Below are positions 13,237 through 15,261 of a stretch of 15,261 nucleotides of DNA, piece after piece. Each line of letters starts with the position of its first letter. The first letter of the stretch is position 1. Made by a program: the position numbers and the translations under genes. Under the pieces are notes generated by a model that was not told where the DNA came from, searched no databases, and saw only the letters and a program-made list of their open reading frames with translations. Where the stretch lies: contig CAYNOQ010000063.1 of NCBI GenBank assembly GCA_964398855.1, positions 1-15,261 of the forward strand. Direction: 5' to 3'. Source of the stretch: Mariniphaga sp964398855 (GTDB taxonomy: Bacteria; Bacteroidota; Bacteroidia; Bacteroidales; Prolixibacteraceae).

Positions 13237-14964
13237 ATGAGGTATTTATATCTGTTTTCAACTCTTTTATTTTTTCATTATTCACTAACAGCCCAAACGG
13301 TTTTTTCATTAAGCTCCAACAGCACTTTTTTGGATCAGAATAAAAAACTGATTATTGCCAATTATATTCCCGAAGATTTTGTTTACGATGAAAACATTAT
13401 GCTTGAGATTGATAACGAGCAATATAACTTGTTGAGACCTCCTGCTTTGCCGGAATACGGAACTCCTTACAAACTCAAAAAAGATGGTGAGGATTTCACA
13501 CTTTATTTTTCTCCGTTGCCTCTGTTGAACATTCGTTCATTTGAGGAGATTGAAACCTATAGTGATGAATTAGTTCCCGGAAAATTTGAAATGTCCGATA
13601 CTACCGGGTTCACCTATGCCTCTTATATAGGCGTCAAAGTGAGGGGAGCATCATCCAGAAATTATCCCAAAAAGTCTTATCAGCTCAGAATGTGGACAGA
13701 TTCTGCAAGTTATGAAACAAAAGATGAGACTTTTTTCAATATGCGTAACGATGACAAATGGCTGTTATTAGCTATGTGGAATGAAAAAGTACGGCTCAAC
13801 AATCCGTTTTCCCATGATTTGTGGCTGCGCATTCATCAATTATATTATGCCGAAAAAGAAGCAAAAGCAAACAGCGCAATCCGCACAAAATATGTTGAGG
13901 TATTTCTGGATGGCAACTATAACGGAGTTTATGCGTTTTCCGAAAATATGGACAGAAAGCAGCTGGCACTTAAAAAGACAAAAGACGGCGCGGTCAGAGG
14001 GGAGCTGTATAAAGGAAAAGAATGGGGACATGGATTAGTTATTTTCAATATGGAGGGAGTGCCTCCCTTTGATGAAAATGATCTGTTCTGGGATGGGCAG
14101 GAGATGAAGTACCCCAAGGATATTCCTGCTGACTGGAGCATGTTGCACGATTTTGCCTATTTTGTTGATGAGAGTTCAGATAATGACTTCCGGGATAAGA
14201 TTTTTCAAAAATTCCATAGGGAAAATGCGATGGATTATTTTATTTTTCTCAATTTAGTTCATGCCAATGACAATACGGGGAAAAATATTTTCTTGGCTAA
14301 ATATGATGCCGGCGAACCTTACTTTTACGCACCGTGGGACCTTGACGGAACTCTCGGCTTTGATTATAACGGAGATAAATGGAACGATAACTATGAAAGG
14401 ATTCTTTCCAATCGCTTTTATGATCGTCTGGAAGCGTTAAGCCCTGATAATTATCTGAATGACCTTTCTGCAAGATGGTTTAGTCTCAGAGAAAATGTGC
14501 TGGATAACGAGGCGCTAAAATCAAGAATTGACAGTTTGAGCAACTATTTGCAAACCACCGGAGCTTATGAAAGAGAGCAACTTTCCTGGCAGGAAGAATC
14601 AAACCTTCAGCCTGAAGATGTGGATTATATAAAGGAATGGATTGATAATCGCATTAATTTTTTAGATCAATATTTTGCTGATTTGGAAACATACACGCCA
14701 AAACCCGGGCAAATGGATGAGCAGCCTGTTTCTGTTTTTTACAGCCGGGGAAAATTCAGGGTTCTGTTTGAAAAGGCATTGGGAAATTCAAAGCTGGAGT
14801 ACAGGCTCTATACTGTTTTTGGTCAGCAAATTGACTCCGGCGAGATAACTCAATTCCATAACGAAATTGATGCTTCCCGCTGCTCTCCGGGTATTTATCT
14901 GATTCATTTTTATGACCTGAACAGAGGAGTCCGGTTTTCAGAAAAAGTTGTGGTTGCGGATTGA
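13237..14964 (+). CDS. CotH kinase-like protein with signal peptide and T9SS type A sorting domain
   Basis: The protein has 575 residues from ATG 13237. A TTG one codon earlier is a poorer start. Residues 1-19 are a signal peptide (hydrophobic core, LTAQ cleavage region). A beta-rich region (20-125) leads into a CotH domain: YIGVKVRGASSRNYPKKSYQ (about 130-149, with the family's G.SSR..PKKS block), KWLLLAMWNEKVRLNNPFSHDL, KYVEVFLDGNYNGVYAFSE (the V.LNG.Y.G.Y block), RGELYKG, MDYFIFLNLVHANDNTGKNIFLA, and APWDLDGTLGFD near 365-376, whose DxD residues correspond to the metal/phosphate-site aspartates of this atypical protein-kinase fold. After a helical linker, residues 495-575 form a T9SS type A C-terminal domain (YRLYTVFGQQIDSGEI, SPGIYLIHF, ending FSEKVVVAD). 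The protein should therefore cross the outer membrane and be released or anchored at the surface. Kinase activity is known for spore-coat CotH in Bacillus; for secreted Bacteroidota members it is inference. Confidence 0.92.
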   Translation: MRYLYLFSTLLFFHYSLTAQTVFSLSSNSTFLDQNKKLIIANYIPEDFVYDENIMLEIDNEQYNLLRPPALPEYGTPYKLKKDGEDFTLYFSPLPLLNIRSFEEIETYSDELVPGKFEMSDTTGFTYASYIGVKVRGASSRNYPKKSYQLRMWTDSASYETKDETFFNMRNDDKWLLLAMWNEKVRLNNPFSHDLWLRIHQLYYAEKEAKANSAIRTKYVEVFLDGNYNGVYAFSENMDRKQLALKKTKDGAVRGELYKGKEWGHGLVIFNMEGVPPFDENDLFWDGQEMKYPKDIPADWSMLHDFAYFVDESSDNDFRDKIFQKFHRENAMDYFIFLNLVHANDNTGKNIFLAKYDAGEPYFYAPWDLDGTLGFDYNGDKWNDNYERILSNRFYDRLEALSPDNYLNDLSARWFSLRENVLDNEALKSRIDSLSNYLQTTGAYEREQLSWQEESNLQPEDVDYIKEWIDNRINFLDQYFADLETYTPKPGQMDEQPVSVFYSRGKFRVLFEKALGNSKLEYRLYTVFGQQIDSGEITQFHNEIDASRCSPGIYLIHFYDLNRGVRFSEKVVVAD

Positions 14965-14986
14965 AATCATTCTTCCGGCAATTTTT

Positions 14987-15261
14987 TTAAGCACTCATCG
15001 GGCTTATTTTTAGTTGCCCTCCAACAGCTTTCAAAACTTTCATTATTGTTGAAAACTGAGGTTTTGCTCCTTCAGATAATGCTTTATATAAACTTGTCCG
15101 GCTAAGCCCAGTTTCTTCCGCAATTTTAGTCATTCCGATTGCTTTTGCAATGTTGCCAATTGCAGTAATTATGTCAGAGTCATTGCCTTCTGCCAAAACT
15201 TCATTAAGATATTCAACAATCATTTCGTTACTGTCTAAATAATCTGCAATATCAAATTTTG
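14987..15261 (-). CDS. Addiction-module antidote-type HTH protein, N-terminus cut by window edge
   Basis: The frame is open to the right edge. The ATG at 15223 is internal, because the 12 codons before it (KFDIADYLDSNE) continue the family's N-terminal pattern. The visible 90 residues match the 'probable addiction module antidote protein' family (TIGR02684-like, HigA-type): the FDIADYLDSNEMIVEYLNEVL segment, then IITAIGNIAKAIGMTKIAEETG (helix-turn-helix start), LSRTSLYKALSEGAKPQFST and IMKVLKAVGGQLKISP. These antitoxins bind DNA and neutralise a RelE/HigB-like (Gp49-type) toxin usually encoded just upstream in the same operon, which would lie beyond the right edge. Solo copies also exist. The stop is 22 bp from the CotH-like gene's stop, so the genes are convergent with almost no spacer; a T-run at 14982-14988 lies between them. 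Confidence 0.88.
   Translation of the reverse strand, partial: KFDIADYLDSNEMIVEYLNEVLAEGNDSDIITAIGNIAKAIGMTKIAEETGLSRTSLYKALSEGAKPQFSTIMKVLKAVGGQLKISPMSA

Noticed and set aside
1..15261. CRISPR array, tRNA/rRNA genes, transposase, integrase or phage module
   Set aside because: No regularly spaced repeats, cloverleaf-like sequence, rRNA-like tract or mobile-element protein was seen on either strand.

Overview
The window looks like a chromosomal stretch from a member of the Bacteroidota, most likely a Bacteroidales/Marinilabiliales-type organism. The evidence is: a C-terminal type IX secretion (T9SS) sorting domain on the CotH-like protein; several upstream boxes matching the Bacteroidota -7 promoter consensus TAnnTTTG in place of sigma70 boxes; almost no Shine-Dalgarno sequences; and protein families with Bacteroidota-style features (an O-antigen ligase with a long soluble loop, an AGCS carrier with a large soluble insert, a full-length PheT of about 816 aa). 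A run of exactly 100 N inside the O-antigen ligase gene marks a scaffold join, so this is a draft or metagenome-derived assembly.

Layout, left to right: (1) 1-528, the C-terminal part of a soluble beta-rich protein of unknown function on the + strand. (2) 623-2107, a minus-strand O-antigen ligase/polymerase interrupted by the scaffold gap. (3) 2108-2549, a gene-free spacer packed with inverted repeats, including an 18-bp perfect hairpin. (4) 2550-3690, two minus-strand small hypothetical proteins, one anchored by an N-terminal helix and one apparently leaderless with a GTG start. (5) 3964-5682, an exported FAD-dependent oxidoreductase on +. (6) 5982-7694, a sodium:amino-acid (AGCS) symporter on -. 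(7) 7779-8344, a small acidic protein followed by a PspC-domain protein on +. (8) 8313-11716, a probable minus-strand unit pheT -> EamA-family exporter. (9) 12006-12962, a polyprenyl-phosphate-type family 2 glycosyltransferase on -, divergent from (10) 13237-14964, a T9SS-exported CotH-kinase-like protein on +. (11) 14987-15261, an addiction-module antidote-type regulator on -, cut by the right edge.

The genes do not form one pathway. Cell-surface themes recur (O-antigen ligase, lipid-linked sugar transferase, exported oxidoreductase, T9SS CotH protein) next to housekeeping (PheT) and transport. I see no tRNA, rRNA, CRISPR array, transposase, phage module or defence island. I found no convincing new multi-gene system. 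The points most worth a second look are the hairpin cluster at 2364-2548, the promoter-on-start-codon arrangement of the gene at 3313-3690, the secreted CotH-like kinase, and the uncharacterised small proteins.
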